From Alphaproteobacteria bacterium (GTDB lineage Bacteria > Pseudomonadota > Alphaproteobacteria > Micropepsales > Micropepsaceae), in NCBI GenBank assembly GCA_025361185.1, contig JANYAR010000048.1, positions 29,602 to 93,601 of the forward strand: a stretch of 64,000 bases of DNA. Reading direction: 5' to 3'. The translations under genes and the position numbers were made by a program. The notes beneath the pieces were generated by a model that made no database searches, was not told the origin of the DNA, and was given only the letters and a program-made list of their open reading frames with translations. Numbering within the stretch: position 1 is the stretch's first letter; the number at the start of each line of letters is the position of its first letter. Positions 27,604-36,274 of this stretch are shown here, piece after piece.

Positions 27604-27841
27604 GGGCTTTTTCCAGCCAAAGGACGCGAGCCCGACTATACGCCAAAACGCACGAATTGCAGGCATCCGCGCAGGCATGAAGAAAATCGGCGGGCGTTCG
27701 CGGCGCTTTGAAGCCGATAACGGTATATGGCAATTGCACGCGGTTCCGGGATAAAATATCACACCCTGAACATCTGTGTGCGGTTGGGGCAACGGGCAAG
27801 AACAGGTCCAAGTTCCGTGTTGTGTAGGGGAGGTGTTGCGC

Positions 27842-28189
27842 GTGAGTCTTCAACAGCGCCGAAGCAGGCTTGACGAACTTCTTGATCAGATCAGGGAACT
27901 CGCAGCCGCCGAATATCAGCGCGGCGTGCGCGATGCGCTGGCACGCGTGGTGGATGTCGCCCAGGTGTCGGGCAAGTCCATGCGCGTGCGTGCACCCCAC
28001 GGTGCGGCCAGAGCCTTGGTGGAGCGTGTCTTAAAATCCGGGCCGCGCACGATCCGCGAGATTCGAGAGGCGGCAAAAACCGAAGCGGAAAAGCTTGTCT
28101 CATACCAGACCGCGAGACTCGAGCTGGAGAGGGGCAAGAAGGAAAAGCGCTACCGGAACGCGAAGGGCAAGTGGTCGCTCCATAGCTGA
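27842..28189 (+). CDS. Small hypothetical protein, helical, winged-helix-like C-terminus
   Basis: 115 residues. The N-terminal part is helical (LQQRRSRLDELLDQIRELAA), then comes a segment RAPHGAARALVERVLKSGP and a C-terminal TIREIREAAKTEAEKLVSYQ rich in charged residues, ending KGKWSLHS. The second half has the look of a small winged-helix DNA-binding domain, but no named family is recognised. The start is GTG 27842 with GGGGAGG eight bases upstream. The ORF continues 5' to 27776 without support. About 235 bases separate it from the divergent matB. Confidence 0.65.
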   Translation: MSLQQRRSRLDELLDQIRELAAAEYQRGVRDALARVVDVAQVSGKSMRVRAPHGAARALVERVLKSGPRTIREIREAAKTEAEKLVSYQTARLELERGKKEKRYRNAKGKWSLHS

Positions 28190-28213
28190 AGACGCAAAAC
28201 AAGGCCGATTGCG

Positions 28214-28732
28214 TTATGACGCGCGGCGCGCCCAGGTGGCCTGCTTGCCCTTGGACCCATCGGCCACGACCACCTGCAGCCTGTCGCCTTCCTGAACCGC
28301 CACGATCCCGCCGCGCCGCAGTGTTTCCATGTGGACAAAGACGTCCACGGCGTCTTCCAGACAAACGAACCCATATCCTTTGGCGCGGTCAAACCATTTG
28401 ACCGTCCCTTCTTTTACGAACGCGCTCGGCGCATCCAGTTGGGCAGGCGCCACAGCAAAATCTTTGGATGGGACGCTGGAATTGTCGACTGCCAGAACGC
28501 GGCTTGCCTGAAGGCCGCTGGGGCCTTTCACCACTTCACAGCTGACCGTGGCGCCTTCCGCAACATGGGTGAACCCCGACCGGCGCAGGCACTTGTGATG
28601 CAGCAGAACATCGCCGGTATCGCGCGAGCAGAGGAAGCCATATCCTTTGGTGAAATCAAACCATTTCACCTGGCCGACAATATAGAGCGGCTCGGCATCG
28701 GTCTGCAGGTGGCTTTTCTGGCTCAGCTCCAT
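28214..28732 (-). CDS. Double cold-shock-domain protein
   Basis: About 172 residues with two cold-shock domains. The first has GQVKWFDFTKGYGFLCSRD with DVLLHH; the second has GTVKWFDRAKGYGFVCLED with DVFVHM. Each carries RNP1 (KGYGFxC) and RNP2 (DVxxHx) motifs that bind single-stranded nucleic acid. A linker of about 40 residues joins them. Two-domain CspD-like proteins of this kind are typical of alphaproteobacteria. ATG 28732 is chosen; an in-frame TTG at 28765 is possible. The gene stops 25 bases from the convergent small hypothetical gene. Confidence 0.9.
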   Translation of the reverse strand: MELSQKSHLQTDAEPLYIVGQVKWFDFTKGYGFLCSRDTGDVLLHHKCLRRSGFTHVAEGATVSCEVVKGPSGLQASRVLAVDNSSVPSKDFAVAPAQLDAPSAFVKEGTVKWFDRAKGYGFVCLEDAVDVFVHMETLRRGGIVAVQEGDRLQVVVADGSKGKQATWARRAS

Positions 28733-29096
28733 TGGCTTCAAATCCCCGCTATCTGCCCGTTTCAATAGGCAATCCGACAGAATTTGATGGTACGATTTCC
28801 AAGCCTGTTAACGCTAAAAACCGCACTGATGTCAGACACATACAGACAAACAATGACCCTCTCGCTGCGTTTCGGGTAGCAACCATCCTTGCAACGGCTG
28901 TCCATATTTGAACAACCAAGGCATAGAATTGGATACAGCAGCCCGCTAGGCAGGCCCTTTGCAAGGATGTCCTAGCGCCCGGCGTTGAAATCGGGCAGGG
29001 ATACAAGTCGTTAGTCCGCCAAGAAAAATGGATTACTCAACATGATTTCTCAGGCAGAACTCTGTTCGAGCGCACCTGAACCCCGGGCAAGCACCT
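28733..29096. other. Divergent intergenic region between cold-shock and LysR genes
   Basis: About 360 bases, visibly more AT-rich than the neighbours, holding the control region of the leftward cold-shock gene (with a probable long 5' leader) and of the rightward LysR gene. A leftward 85-codon frame here has no protein-like character. No hairpin or repeat stands out. Confidence 0.5.
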
Positions 29097-30134
29097 ATGT
29101 CTCAGCCGTTTGATCAGTCAAACCGAGCGCTCAACCGCACCCTGCTGGATGACCCAAGAATCCTCAGCGGGCCGTTCTGGGCGGAACTGCGCGTATTTCT
29201 CGCCGTGGCGAAGTCAAAATCCTTCAACAAGGCTGCCGAAGAGCTTGGCATCAGCCAACCGACCGTAAGCCGGCATGTGCACCGGTTGCAGGATCTGATG
29301 GGCTGTCAATTGCTCAGCTCGTCGAACAGCGGGGTCGTACTGACCGAGAGGGGCAACGAACTCGCCAAAACACTGCTAGAGCTCGACGATCGTCTTTTCA
29401 AACTGTCGCGCCAGCTACGCGCTGAAACGCGCGCAGCGGAAGGCATCGTTCATGTCAGCTCAACCGAAGCGCTGGCCGGCTTGTTCATTGTTCCCAACGT
29501 CGCGGCCTTCAACGAACACTTCCCCAACATCCGGTTGCATCTGAAAAACCCCATCAATCTCGTTACCTTCCGCGAAAATCAGGCAGATATTGCCCTGCGT
29601 TTCGCGCCGGCGATTGAAAAAGGCGTGGAATCTCGTGCGGTCGGATATGTCCATTTGATTCCGGTGGCAACGCATGCCTACTTCTCCCGGTACGGTATGC
29701 CGACAAAAGACAATCTTGAAAGCCACTGCTTTATCGACACGGAATATTATACCGCCCGGACGGACTTGTGGAACTCCTGGCGCGACGCGGTTGACCGCGG
29801 CCATGCGGCGCATTTCTCCGACAACTCCTATGCTTATTCTTTTATGGTCAAGAGCGGCTTGGGGATCGGCCTGCTCGGCAGCTATGCCTTGAGCGACCCG
29901 GAATTTGTTCCGCTGGAGATCGGGATACACATAAGGTTGCCGCTATATTTGCATGCCGATGGCGAAAGGTTGAATTCCAAGCCGGTGCGGGCGGTCCATG
30001 ACTGGCTTGCCGAACTCTTCAGCATGCGCAATCCCTGGTTCGGGCCGGAGCTTACATCGGGAATATTCCCGACAATTTCGGGAACGCTTTCGCAAATCTA
30101 TTCCGGTACGCCATTCTCCGGCGAACCGGAATAG
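29097..30134 (+). CDS. LysR family transcriptional regulator
   Basis: 345 residues. The N-terminal winged helix-turn-helix covers about 27-88 (ELRVFLAVAKSKSFNKAAEE, then LGISQPTVSRHVHRLQD), followed by a substrate-binding domain (about 112-310) and a longer than usual C-terminal tail (FGPELTSGIFPTISG onward). An N-terminal extension of about 25 residues precedes the HTH. The regulated genes are unknown. It points right and is convergent with the GNAT-type gene at 30218, so it does not have the usual divergent partner. Its divergent neighbour is the cold-shock gene. Confidence 0.9.
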   Translation: MSQPFDQSNRALNRTLLDDPRILSGPFWAELRVFLAVAKSKSFNKAAEELGISQPTVSRHVHRLQDLMGCQLLSSSNSGVVLTERGNELAKTLLELDDRLFKLSRQLRAETRAAEGIVHVSSTEALAGLFIVPNVAAFNEHFPNIRLHLKNPINLVTFRENQADIALRFAPAIEKGVESRAVGYVHLIPVATHAYFSRYGMPTKDNLESHCFIDTEYYTARTDLWNSWRDAVDRGHAAHFSDNSYAYSFMVKSGLGIGLLGSYALSDPEFVPLEIGIHIRLPLYLHADGERLNSKPVRAVHDWLAELFSMRNPWFGPELTSGIFPTISGTLSQIYSGTPFSGEPE

Positions 30135-30217
30135 CGTTAAGTCGTCCCTCTATCACCGGACGGCTTTCCCGATCCAGAGCCATGATACCAGCCGCTCATG
30201 CTTGCATGCGGCGCCGA

Positions 30218-30823
30218 CTATAGAGCCTCATATTTGGCCGGGATGTCCCAGTCCCCTTCGGTGCGGAACAGGATAGCAGTATCGGTATCGATCGAAATGG
30301 CATTGGACGGAATTTCGAGCTGGCGCATCAGTTCAAAATATTTTTCGCCGTGATATTCCGCGGGCGGCTTGCCGGGAACATCGCGAAATCCGAAATGCAT
30401 CCGCCAAAGCCGGGCATAAATGGGCGCGGCGTGGGTTATTGCAACCGGATAACCTTTTCGCGCGATGTGCGCGAACGTGAAATTCGCCACGATCTTGATG
30501 TTCGGGATGCTGCGGTACGCTTTGCGAAACGCCGTGCGTTCAATCTTGGCGAAGTCCTTAAACCACCGGATTCGCATGGTTCCGATAGGCTCAATGCCGT
30601 CATATCCCACCACATGGGTCGCCTGAAGATCGTTGCCGTCGAAGGCGTGGTCAAACGGTAACCCGGTATCCTCCATGAAACAGATCGCGCGCAGGGCGAA
30701 TACCTGAATCAGCTGCTCCATGGTCTTGACAACTTCGACGCGAAACGAGTTGCGTCCACCATTTTCACTGCCCGAGTCGCGAATCATATTGTGAGTCTCT
30801 CGAAAACCGGGATAATCAGGCAT
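30218..30823 (-). CDS. GNAT-fold protein, FeeM / autoinducer-synthase-like
   Basis: 201 residues. The core resembles the N-acyl amino acid synthase (FeeM)/acyl-homoserine lactone synthase branch of the GNAT fold: FALRAICFMEDTGLPFDHAF, then FDGNDLQATHVVGYDG, GTMRIRWFKDFAKIERTAFR, and a C-terminal YARLWRMHFGFRDV. Such enzymes transfer an acyl group, often from acyl carrier protein, to an amino acid or S-adenosylmethionine. ATG 30823 is used; an internal ATG at MIRDS is equally possible because neither has a strong ribosome site. No luxR-type gene is near. The GNAT call is solid; the signalling role is inference. Confidence 0.7.
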   Translation of the reverse strand: MPDYPGFRETHNMIRDSGSENGGRNSFRVEVVKTMEQLIQVFALRAICFMEDTGLPFDHAFDGNDLQATHVVGYDGIEPIGTMRIRWFKDFAKIERTAFRKAYRSIPNIKIVANFTFAHIARKGYPVAITHAAPIYARLWRMHFGFRDVPGKPPAEYHGEKYFELMRQLEIPSNAISIDTDTAILFRTEGDWDIPAKYEAL

Positions 30824-30887
30824 TCACACCGCGCGCCCAACTAGGCGTGCTTATATTTAACAGCTCTTCAATTTTGAAGATCGGCTT

Positions 30888-31091
30888 ATGACACCTACGG
30901 TTCTCATCTCTCTGCTTGACGGTTGGGTACGGGAAGCTGTTGCCAGCCACGGCGACGATTGGCCTGCCATCATGGCCGCACTGGAAAAAAATATGGGGGG
31001 CCTCGGCAACAAGCAGCGCACCGAGCTTTCCAGTCAAATCGCCCTGCTTCTGGCATCCTGCTCCAACGGCACGCATTCCGGTCTCAACTGA
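30888..31091 (+). CDS. Small hypothetical protein, 67 aa
   Basis: A 67-residue, helical, soluble protein (VLISLLDGWVREAVASHGDD, AIMAALEKNMGGL, SSQIALLLASC). ATG 30888 has a gaaga purine stretch upstream. The opposite strand is also open, but its translation is less protein-like. No family recognised. The 250 bases to the next gene hold no convincing frame. Confidence 0.45.
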   Translation: MTPTVLISLLDGWVREAVASHGDDWPAIMAALEKNMGGLGNKQRTELSSQIALLLASCSNGTHSGLN

Positions 31092-31345
31092 GTCGCGCGA
31101 CGGCGGGGCAATCCCAAGCTGCTCATGTCCAAGCTGCCTATGAAGCTCAGCCAGTCATTTTTGGGCTCCCAACCGATCAGGACAGACAAGACGCCTTTGC
31201 GTGCCAGCAGGTGCCTGAAAAAAGGCCGAATTTCCCGCCGCCGCAAAGCTTGGAGATCACCGGCGCCATCGTCCCCCCGCCTGGATCAATCTGCTGCAGT
31301 GAAATATCCTCCCCCCGCCGTGACCGTGAAACTTGCAGGTAACCC

Positions 31346-32443
31346 ATGATATTTCGTCCGACGCGACGCGCGCTGCTTGCCTCGGGCCCAGGGCTCATCG
31401 CCGGGGCTGGCGGGTCCCGCGCTGCTGCCAGGCGCATCGTTACGGTGATCGGTACCGGCACCCAGGGAACCGCGACGGACGGCGCCTCGGCCGGGACGTC
31501 CGCCCTGAATCAGCCTTACGGGGTATTTGTCGCCCCGACCGGCGCGCTGTATTGGGCCGACTTCGGCAGCGACCGCGTGCTCATGTTGGAGCGAAGATCC
31601 GCAACTGTGTCGGTCGTTGCGGGCAATGGCGTAAAAGGCCATGCCGGTGACGGCGGTTCCGCAAAGATGGCGCAGCTCAGCGCACCCCATGAAGTCCGCT
31701 TTGACCGCCAAGGCAACATGCTGGTCGCCGAGCGGGACGCGCATGTGATCCGCCGGATCGACGGACGCACGGGCCTGATCTCCACCCTGGCAGGCACGGG
31801 GACGCCGGGCTTCAGTGGCGATGGCGGCCCGTCGGACAAGGCACAGCTCAGGCAGCCGCACAGCATCGCCCTGGATGGGCGCGACAATCTCTATATCTGC
31901 GACATTCAAAATAATCGCGTGCGCATCCGCGATGCGGCCACGGGAATTCTGACGACTTTCGCGGGAAACGGCGAGGTGAACGACACGCCCGACGAAGCGG
32001 CCCTGACCAGCGCGCTACATGGCCCGCGTTCCATCGATATAGGGCCGGACGGGACGCTGTATCTCATTCTGCGCGAGGGCAACAAAGTCTACAGCATCGA
32101 CCCCCTCGCCAAGACCCTTAAGCGCATCGCAGGGTCGGGTGAGAAAGGCTATGAGGGCGATGGCGGGCCGGCACGCGACGCCAAATGGAACGGGCCAAAG
32201 GGCATCGCCTATGCGCCTGACGGAAGCCTCTATATTTCGGACACTGAAAATCACGTCATCCGCAGAGTTTCACTGCATGATGGCAATATCCATACCGTCG
32301 CTGGCACCGGTACACGCGGTGACGGGCCCGACGGCGATCCGTTGCGTTGCGCGCTGGCACGCCCGCACGGCCTCTATGTGCGAGGCAATATTCTCTATAT
32401 CGGAGACTCGGAGAATCACCGCATCCGCGCCATGGGAATTTGA
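31346..32443 (+). CDS. NHL-repeat beta-propeller protein, exported
   Basis: 365 residues. A short Tat-like leader (RPTRRALLASGPGLIAGAGG) is followed by about six NHL-type blades. Each carries patterns such as LNQPYGVFVAPTGALYWAD, LRQPHSIALDGRDNLYICD, GPKGIAYAPDGSLYISDTEN and ARPHGLYVRGNILYIGDSEN, interleaved with VAGNGVKGHAGDGG-like turns. It is a secreted or periplasmic propeller, possibly a lactonase-like or binding protein, but no catalytic residues can be assigned. It opens the accessory block of exported proteins. ATG 31346 has AGGT six bases upstream. Confidence 0.8.
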   Translation: MIFRPTRRALLASGPGLIAGAGGSRAAARRIVTVIGTGTQGTATDGASAGTSALNQPYGVFVAPTGALYWADFGSDRVLMLERRSATVSVVAGNGVKGHAGDGGSAKMAQLSAPHEVRFDRQGNMLVAERDAHVIRRIDGRTGLISTLAGTGTPGFSGDGGPSDKAQLRQPHSIALDGRDNLYICDIQNNRVRIRDAATGILTTFAGNGEVNDTPDEAALTSALHGPRSIDIGPDGTLYLILREGNKVYSIDPLAKTLKRIAGSGEKGYEGDGGPARDAKWNGPKGIAYAPDGSLYISDTENHVIRRVSLHDGNIHTVAGTGTRGDGPDGDPLRCALARPHGLYVRGNILYIGDSENHRIRAMGI

Positions 32444-32524
32444 AGGCGGGGTGCCAGCCATCCTCGGCGAACAATCGCACGCGCCATGATGTTGTCCGTG
32501 AAGCGCCCGCGATGACGATAGCGG

Positions 32525-32776
32525 CTATTGATCGCGCAGCGATTGGTCACCGGGCGTGTCGCGCACACATGCGGCGGCGGCGGCGTCCTGGTTGCCGGGC
32601 GAATCCACCACCCGGGTGCGGTCACGCATGCAATCGGCAAGGGAACGCTCATAGTCGGAGGTATTGTCGCCATAGGGATGAAAATAGAGCAGCATGCCCC
32701 AACCCACGACCGCCGCCGCGATAACGCCCATAACGACGCGGCCCAAATATTTCCGGCGCGACTTGACCCTGCGCAT
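32525..32776 (-). CDS. Small single-pass membrane protein, hypothetical
   Basis: 83 residues: a basic N-terminus (MRRVKSRRKYLGR), one membrane helix (VVMGVIAAAVVGWGMLLYF) and a soluble tail with two cysteines (LADCMRD, AAACVRD). The start ATG 32776 follows a very purine-rich GGAGGAGGGGGAA. No family recognised. It stands alone between the NHL gene and the DUF1592 operon, on the other strand. Confidence 0.6.
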   Translation of the reverse strand: MRRVKSRRKYLGRVVMGVIAAAVVGWGMLLYFHPYGDNTSDYERSLADCMRDRTRVVDSPGNQDAAAAACVRDTPGDQSLRDQ

Positions 32777-33226
32777 TTCCCCCTCCTCCCACCGATCGGG
32801 GCATCATACAGCAAACGGGGATTTTGAATACCTCCGACCGGCCACAGCAACGTCACACGCTGCCCGCGCCGTGTCCGGCTTTGTCAATGCCGCTTTCCAA
32901 GCGTCTTGCTGCCCAATCGGCCGAGACAAAACGAGTCCGTCGGGCCGGCTGCGTCCTTTCGATCCGCCGTTCAACATGCGCCCTCATTTTCGCGCCATTA
33001 TGGATTGTGCTTGAGCGTCTGCACCGGCAGCTGCACAGCAACTGCCTGAGCACCTGCGCGCATATTGTCCGCGCCGTCTTGCGCGCACTATGCCGCCGGT
33101 TCTCAATGGCTCAAGAATATTGCGGCGCAACAAAACATCGCGAACCATAAGGGGCCTAGGAACATTTCTTGCCGTTGCCCGGTGTGTTATTAATTACGCA
33201 GACAAATCGAAATAGGAGGCCAGCCG
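32777..33226. other. Intergenic region before the DUF1592 operon
   Basis: About 450 bases without a convincing gene. It holds the upstream region of the small membrane protein (leftward) and the promoter area of the rightward operon. An AT-richer patch (gtgttattaattacg) lies about 40 bases before the strong ribosome site at 33214-33219. Frames here have no protein-like character. Confidence 0.5.
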
Positions 33227-33310
33227 ATGCGCGCCAAGGCAAGGGCTCTCAACCGCAACCAGGAAATTGGCGCCAAGATGGAATCGTCGTGGTCAAGTCC
33301 GTCATTGTGA
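33227..33310 (+). CDS. Possible 27-codon leader ORF coupled to the DUF1592 gene
   Basis: A perfect AGGAGG (33214-33219) lies seven bases before ATG 33227, the best ribosome site of the region. The frame reads MRAKARALNRNQEIGAK and continues ten codons to a TGA at 33308-33310. That stop overlaps a GTG (33307) in the DUF1592 frame as GTGA, the coupling pattern seen at many junctions in this window. The peptide is basic and has no signal sequence. It could be a leader that drives translation of the following gene, or the remains of that gene's original start after a frameshift. Confidence 0.4.
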   Translation: MRAKARALNRNQEIGAKMESSWSSPSL

Positions 33311-34914
33311 GATTTGCGGGACTGGGGCTTGCGGCGGCCGGCTTTTGTGCGGCCGCAGCAGTGGCGGCACCACAGCCGGTGCCCGCAGGCTTGCGCCTTC
33401 TGACGGAGAGCCAGTACCGCAATTCCATTGCCGACGTCTTCGGGCCGGGCATCAAGGTCCAGGGCCGCTTTGAACCCGAACGCCGTGTCGGCGGCCTGTT
33501 GGCCGCGAGCAGCGCAATTCTTTCGGTCACGCCGGCCGGGTTCGAGGCTTTCTCCAAGATGGCGGACACAATCGCCATTCAGGTGGTCGACGCCAAGAAT
33601 CGCGCAAGGCTGGTTGCCTGCACGCCCAAATCGGCCAAGGCCCCGGATGACGCCTGCGCCGGACAGTTTCTCAGCCAGGTTGGACGCCAGCTGTTCCGCC
33701 GCCCGTTGACGGCGGATGAACTGCAATCCCGCCAGGCGCTGGCGGCCAGGCTGGCCAAATCGTCCAACGATTTCTACTACGGCCTTCGCTACAGCCTGGG
33801 CACATTGTTGTCGGCACCCGCTTTTTTGTTTCGCACCGAACTCGCGGTGCCGGCGGCAGACAAGGGCTATACCTTGGAAGGCTACAGCCGCGCGTCCCGC
33901 CTCAGCTATCTGATGTGGGACACCACGCCGGATGCCGAGCTGTTGCGGGCGGCAGAGAGCGGCGAGCTTCAAACACAAGCCGGCGTGTCCAGGCAGGTTG
34001 ACCGGTTGATGGCCTCGCCCCGGCTGGAAACGGGCATGCGCGCCTTCTTCACCGACATGCTGCAGCTCGACACCTTCACCGACATCACCAAGGACGTGCT
34101 GATCTTCAACAAATACACTCCCCAGATGGCCAACTCCGCGCAGGAAGAAACCCTGCACATGGCGATCGATCTGAGCCTGAGGTCCAACCAGGATGTGCGC
34201 GAGCTGATGACCACGCGCAAGACCGAGATCAATCGCACCCTGGCCTCGATCTACAACGTGCCGTTCAATGCCGATGGCGAATGGATGCCGTACGAGTTTC
34301 CCGCCGCCACCGGCCGCAGCGGGTTGCTCACCCAGGTCAGCATGCTGGCGATGTTCTCCCACCCCGGGCGCAGTTCGCCGACCAAGCGGGGGGTGGCGCT
34401 GATGGACATCTTCCTGTGCGAGCCGACGCCGCTGCCGCCGGCAAACGTCGACTTTTCCATCGTCAATGACGTGAACAACCCCAAGCTGCGCACGGCGCGC
34501 GATCGGCTGCTGGCCCATGCCACCAACCCGACCTGCGCCTCCTGTCACACCCACAGCGACCCAATCGGCCTTTCGCTGGAGCATTTCGACAGCATCGGTG
34601 CCCCGCAGATCGAGGAGGGCGGCCAGGCCATCGATGTCTCCGCCAAGATCGGCGGCAAATCCTTTACGGGTGCTGAGGGACTGGGCCAGTATCTGCACGA
34701 CAATCCCAAGGTAGCAGCCTGCTTTGCCCGCAAGCTCTATTCCTATGGCGTGGGCGCGAGCAGCGAGGATGTCGATGCCGCATCGTTCAAGGCCGCCTAC
34801 AAGTCGTTTGTCGATGGCGGCTATCGCCTGCGCATCCTGCTCAAGGCGCTGGCCGCCAGCCCGGAATTCTTCAACGCTCCCGCGCCGGCGGCAACCAAGA
34901 CGGCTTCAAGGTGA
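33289..34914 (+). CDS. DUF1592/DUF1588-type exported heme protein
   Basis: About 541 residues. A signal peptide (KSVIVRFAGLGLAAAGFCAA) is followed by planctomycete-type domains of the DUF1595/DUF1592/DUF1588/DUF1585 set. Landmarks are RLLTESQYRNSIADVFG, VGRQLFRRPLTADEL, SRLSYLMWDTTPDAELLRAA, the DUF1588 heme-like site NPTCASCHTHSDPIGLSLEH, and a C-terminal KSFVDGGYRLRILLKALAAS. A single CxxCH predicts covalent heme c. The start is uncertain: GTG 33289 is used, and GTG 33307 would be coupled to the leader ORF. The stop overlaps the next gene's upstream GTG. These families are best known in Planctomycetes and Myxobacteria, and their reaction is unknown. Confidence 0.85.
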   Translation: MVKSVIVRFAGLGLAAAGFCAAAAVAAPQPVPAGLRLLTESQYRNSIADVFGPGIKVQGRFEPERRVGGLLAASSAILSVTPAGFEAFSKMADTIAIQVVDAKNRARLVACTPKSAKAPDDACAGQFLSQVGRQLFRRPLTADELQSRQALAARLAKSSNDFYYGLRYSLGTLLSAPAFLFRTELAVPAADKGYTLEGYSRASRLSYLMWDTTPDAELLRAAESGELQTQAGVSRQVDRLMASPRLETGMRAFFTDMLQLDTFTDITKDVLIFNKYTPQMANSAQEETLHMAIDLSLRSNQDVRELMTTRKTEINRTLASIYNVPFNADGEWMPYEFPAATGRSGLLTQVSMLAMFSHPGRSSPTKRGVALMDIFLCEPTPLPPANVDFSIVNDVNNPKLRTARDRLLAHATNPTCASCHTHSDPIGLSLEHFDSIGAPQIEEGGQAIDVSAKIGGKSFTGAEGLGQYLHDNPKVAACFARKLYSYGVGASSEDVDAASFKAAYKSFVDGGYRLRILLKALAASPEFFNAPAPAATKTASR

Positions 34915-34925
34915 CGGGGTCCTTC

Positions 34926-36260
34926 ATGAGGTTTGATCGCAGGTTTCTTCTTCGCGGCATGTTCCGGGGAACCGCGGTCAGCATGGCCCTGCCCTTTCTG
35001 GATTGCTTTCTGGACGGCAATGGCGTGGCGCTTGCCGCCACCGGCAAGCGCATCCCGACGCGCTTCGGCACCTATTTCTGGGGCTGCGGCCTGTCCAAGG
35101 AACTCTATCTGCCCAAAAAGACCGGCCTCGACTATGACGCGACGCCGCAGCTTGCCGCACTGGAGCCCTTTAAGAAGAAGATCAACCTGATCAGCGGCAT
35201 GCGCGCCATCGTCGATGACAGCGCGAACTATCAGCACTGGACGGGCATGGCCGCGATCAGCACGGGAATCTGCCCGGCGAAGGACAAGGAGTTCGACGCC
35301 CAGACCATCGACCAGACCATCGCCGGGACCATCGGCCATGGCACACGCTACAAGTCGATCGAGGTGACCTTCTCCGGCAATAAGAGCGAAAGCTATTCCA
35401 GCCTGGGCGGCGCCAACGCCAATCCGCCTGAAGTCTCGCCCTTGGGTCTCTATACGCGCCTGTTCGGCCCGGGTTTCCAGGATCCCTCCAAGGGCGACTG
35501 GAAGGCCGATCCGGAAGTATTGGTGCAACAGAGCGCGCTTTCAGTGGTGGCCGAGGACCGCAAACGCATGTTGCAATATGTCGGGGCCGGCGACAAAGCG
35601 CGGATCGACCAGTATTTCACCTCGGTGCGCGAGCTTGAGCAAACCATGGCGGCCCAGCTGCAGAGGCCCGATATCGCGGCCGACGTCAAGGTCCCGCCCG
35701 CCCCCGGTGAAATGGAAGTGAACAAATCGGTTCCGGTGCTGCGCGGCGTGGTGCCGATCATGTCCAAACTGGTGGCGATCGGGCTGGCCACCGACCAGAC
35801 AAGGGTGGTCAACGTGGCGCTGGCGGAAGGGGCTTCGACCATCTTCATGCCCGGCGATCCCAAACCCTTCCACCAGGCGACGCACGAGGAAGCGATAGAC
35901 ACAGGGTTGGGCTATCAGCCGGTGACTTCCCATTTCAGCACCTACAGCATGGAATTCTTCGCCATGCTGGTGCAGGCGCTTGACGAGGTGAAGGAGGGCG
36001 ACGGCACCCTGCTCGACCACAGCCTGCTGCTTGCCTATACCGACACGGGCTTTGCCAAGCTGCACACGCTGGACAATATCCCGATGCTGCTCGCCGGCTC
36101 CGCCAGCGGCCGCGTCAAGACCGGCCATCACATCGCCGGCGAAGCGAGCCCGGTGACACGGGTGGGCCTTACGGTTCAGCAGGCGATGGGCATTCCCATC
36201 GACAAATGGGGCTCCGGCTCGATGGCGACCGGAAAAACGGTCTCCGAGATACTGGTCTGA
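34926..36260 (+). CDS. DUF1552 domain protein, Tat-exported
   Basis: 444 residues of the DUF1552 family. A twin-arginine-like leader (RFDRRFLLRGMFRGTAVSMA) is followed by the single large domain, with RFGTYFWGCGLSKELYLPK, KKINLISGMRAIVDD, SIEVTFSGNK and GDGTLLDHSLLLAYTDTGF. The family is annotated alongside DUF1592 proteins in many genomes, but its reaction is unknown. The pattern is loosely alkaline-phosphatase/sulfatase-like (DUF1501 neighbourhood). GTG 34911 overlaps the preceding stop as GTGA and could be the start; ATG 34926 directly precedes the leader. It is the middle gene of the trio. Confidence 0.85.
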   Translation: MRFDRRFLLRGMFRGTAVSMALPFLDCFLDGNGVALAATGKRIPTRFGTYFWGCGLSKELYLPKKTGLDYDATPQLAALEPFKKKINLISGMRAIVDDSANYQHWTGMAAISTGICPAKDKEFDAQTIDQTIAGTIGHGTRYKSIEVTFSGNKSESYSSLGGANANPPEVSPLGLYTRLFGPGFQDPSKGDWKADPEVLVQQSALSVVAEDRKRMLQYVGAGDKARIDQYFTSVRELEQTMAAQLQRPDIAADVKVPPAPGEMEVNKSVPVLRGVVPIMSKLVAIGLATDQTRVVNVALAEGASTIFMPGDPKPFHQATHEEAIDTGLGYQPVTSHFSTYSMEFFAMLVQALDEVKEGDGTLLDHSLLLAYTDTGFAKLHTLDNIPMLLAGSASGRVKTGHHIAGEASPVTRVGLTVQQAMGIPIDKWGSGSMATGKTVSEILV

Positions 36261-36274
36261 TGCGGGAGAAACGG

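Noticed and set aside
28749..29006. 85-codon leftward frame between cold-shock and LysR genes
   Set aside because: Poor residue composition, no ribosome site, and it lies in the divergent control region.
33190..34698. 502-codon leftward frame opposite the DUF1592 gene
   Set aside because: The plus strand carries the recognised domains and CASCH motif. The leftward frame has no ribosome site or domain.
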